From assembly GCF_021412625.1 (NCBI RefSeq), contig NZ_JAKCFI010000007.1, forward strand, positions 496,001 to 560,000: 64,000 nt of DNA. Reading direction: 5' to 3'. The position numbers were made by a program, and so were the translations under genes. Below the pieces are notes generated by a model. The model ran no database searches and was not told the DNA's origin. It saw nothing but the letters and a program-made list of their open reading frames with translations. Shown here piece by piece: positions 63,244 through 64,000 of this stretch. Source of the DNA: Myxococcus stipitatus (GTDB taxonomy: Bacteria; Myxococcota; Myxococcia; Myxococcales; Myxococcaceae). How positions within the stretch are numbered: the first letter of the stretch is position 1; every line of letters begins with the position of its first letter.

Positions 63244-63259
63244 GGGCTCCGGGGAGCCC
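63244..63259 (-). other. Hairpin beside the rplQ ribosome site
   Basis: A 7-bp inverted repeat (gggctcc 63244-63250, ggagccc 63253-63259) directly abuts the ggag at 63240-63243, which is the likely Shine-Dalgarno for rplQ. It could modulate L17 translation, but no specific regulation is known from the sequence. Confidence 0.35.
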
Positions 63260-63414
63260 ACCACTCCGGCCGTATCAGGTACCGGGTGGGAAGGGCGGAC
63301 CCGACACGGGGCCCGCCGCCGCCATTCGGACCGGGACGCTCTCGCGCCCCGCTCCCCTCCCCTCGCCCCGCCTGCGACCATGTCGCGGGCGCGAAGGGAG
63401 GTCCTGGGTGAAGA

Positions 63415-64000
63415 CTACACCTTCGGCTGCGCGGGCGCCGGCGCCTGCTTCGGCGGCCAGTTCTCCAGCTTCATGCCCAGCGACAGGCCCATCTCCGCGA
63501 GGATCTCCTTGATCTCCTTCAAGGACTTGCGGCCGAAGTTCTTCGTCTTGAGCATCTCGGCCTCGGTGCGCTGCACCAGGTCGCCAATGCTCTTGATGTT
63601 GGCCTGCTGCAGGCAGTTGGCCGAACGCACCGACAGCTCCAGCTCGTCCACCGAGCGGAACAGGTTCTCGTTCAGCTTCGCCTCCTCCTTCGGCGCCTCC
63701 GCGATGACCGGCTCCTCGGTCTCGTCGAAGTTCACGAAGACGGTCAGCTGCTCCTTGATGATCTTCGCCGCGTACGCCACCGCGTCCTGCGGGGACACGG
63801 AGCCGTCCGTCCAGACCTCGAGCGACAGCTTGTCGAAGTCGGTGACCTGCCCGACGCGCGCGTTGGTGACCTGGTAGTTCACCTTGCGGATGGGCGAGAA
63901 CAGCGAGTCGATGGGGATGGTGCCGATGGGCGAACCCGCCACCTTGTTCACCGTCGCCGGGGTGTAGCCACGGCCGCGGCGGCACGTCAGCTCCATCCGC
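63415..64000 (-). CDS. rpoA: RNA polymerase alpha subunit (3' part)
   Basis: The C-terminal 194 residues of alpha; the N-terminus lies past the window edge. The end of the N-terminal domain is present (RRGRGYTPATVN, IDSLFSPIRKVNYQV, LEVWTDGSVSPQDAVAYAA), then a flexible linker and the full C-terminal DNA-binding domain (LFRSVDELELSVRSANCLQQ, MLKTKNFGRKSLKEIKEIL). It contacts UP elements and activators. It is upstream of rplQ in the minus-strand alpha operon. Confidence 0.97.
   Translation of the reverse strand, partial: RMELTCRRGRGYTPATVNKVAGSPIGTIPIDSLFSPIRKVNYQVTNARVGQVTDFDKLSLEVWTDGSVSPQDAVAYAAKIIKEQLTVFVNFDETEEPVIAEAPKEEAKLNENLFRSVDELELSVRSANCLQQANIKSIGDLVQRTEAEMLKTKNFGRKSLKEIKEILAEMGLSLGMKLENWPPKQAPAPAQPKV

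Overview
The window looks like a chromosomal segment of a myxobacterium of the Myxococcus/Corallococcus/Cystobacter type. Base composition and third codon positions are extremely GC-rich, so most genes have long open shadow frames on the other strand. The gene content also fits: Myxococcales-type outer-membrane barrels beside a TPR protein, many lipoproteins, a Ser/Thr kinase with a PEGA domain, an FHA regulator, a sigma-32-like factor, DNRLRE and DUF5648 secreted proteins, and ATGA-overlapped operons throughout. The exact genus cannot be fixed by eye.

Layout. 0.2-4.0 kb (minus): an envelope operon of two exported beta-barrels and a TPR protein that resembles the gliding-motility gltA-gltB-gltC set. 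4.3-5.1 kb: an isolated ribosomal protein L3 gene with its own promoter and terminator. 5.1-8.4 kb (minus): a five-gene run of small membrane protein, zinc-ribbon protein, HupE/UreJ-like membrane protein and two helical proteins. 8.7-14.1 kb (plus): a lytic transglycosylase, a STAS protein and a MoxR-DUF58-transglutaminase operon. 14.4-17.9 kb: a sigma-32-like factor and an OPT transporter. 18.5-21.6 kb: a HEAT protein followed by a degenerate HD-GYP protein. 21.6-25.7 kb (minus): a MinD/FlhG-like ATPase, a J-like/RodZ-HTH fusion, a small protein and a pseudouridine synthase. 25.9-31.5 kb: two predicted alginate-type lyase lipoproteins and an MbnP-like lipoprotein, bracketed by inverted relics of an IS5-like transposase. 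31.5-36.9 kb: selA-HNH, a desaturase, an acetyltransferase, a TerB-like protein and a TetR-SDR operon with a long operator palindrome. 36.9-48.9 kb: secreted proteins, mltG, an Slt-like transglycosylase, a histidine kinase and a zinc-finger protein. 48.9-62.7 kb: ABC-F, a Ser/Thr kinase, sirtuin, fRMsr, PsuG, EamA, an FHA pseudo-activator, deoxynucleoside kinase, PlsC and a TPR lipoprotein. 62.8-64.0 kb (minus): rplQ and the 3' part of rpoA, the tail of the alpha ribosomal operon, which continues beyond the window.

How the genes work together. Cell-wall remodelling is over-represented (three lytic transglycosylases and a transglutaminase operon), as are signalling and positioning proteins with degraded catalytic motifs: an HD-GYP without GYP, an AAA+ regulator without GAFTGA or Walker B, and a J-domain without HPD. 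The most distinctive accessory piece is the lyase cassette between transposase relics. Its two enzymes together would degrade an alginate-like polysaccharide at the cell surface. All family calls are by eye from motifs; no database search was run.
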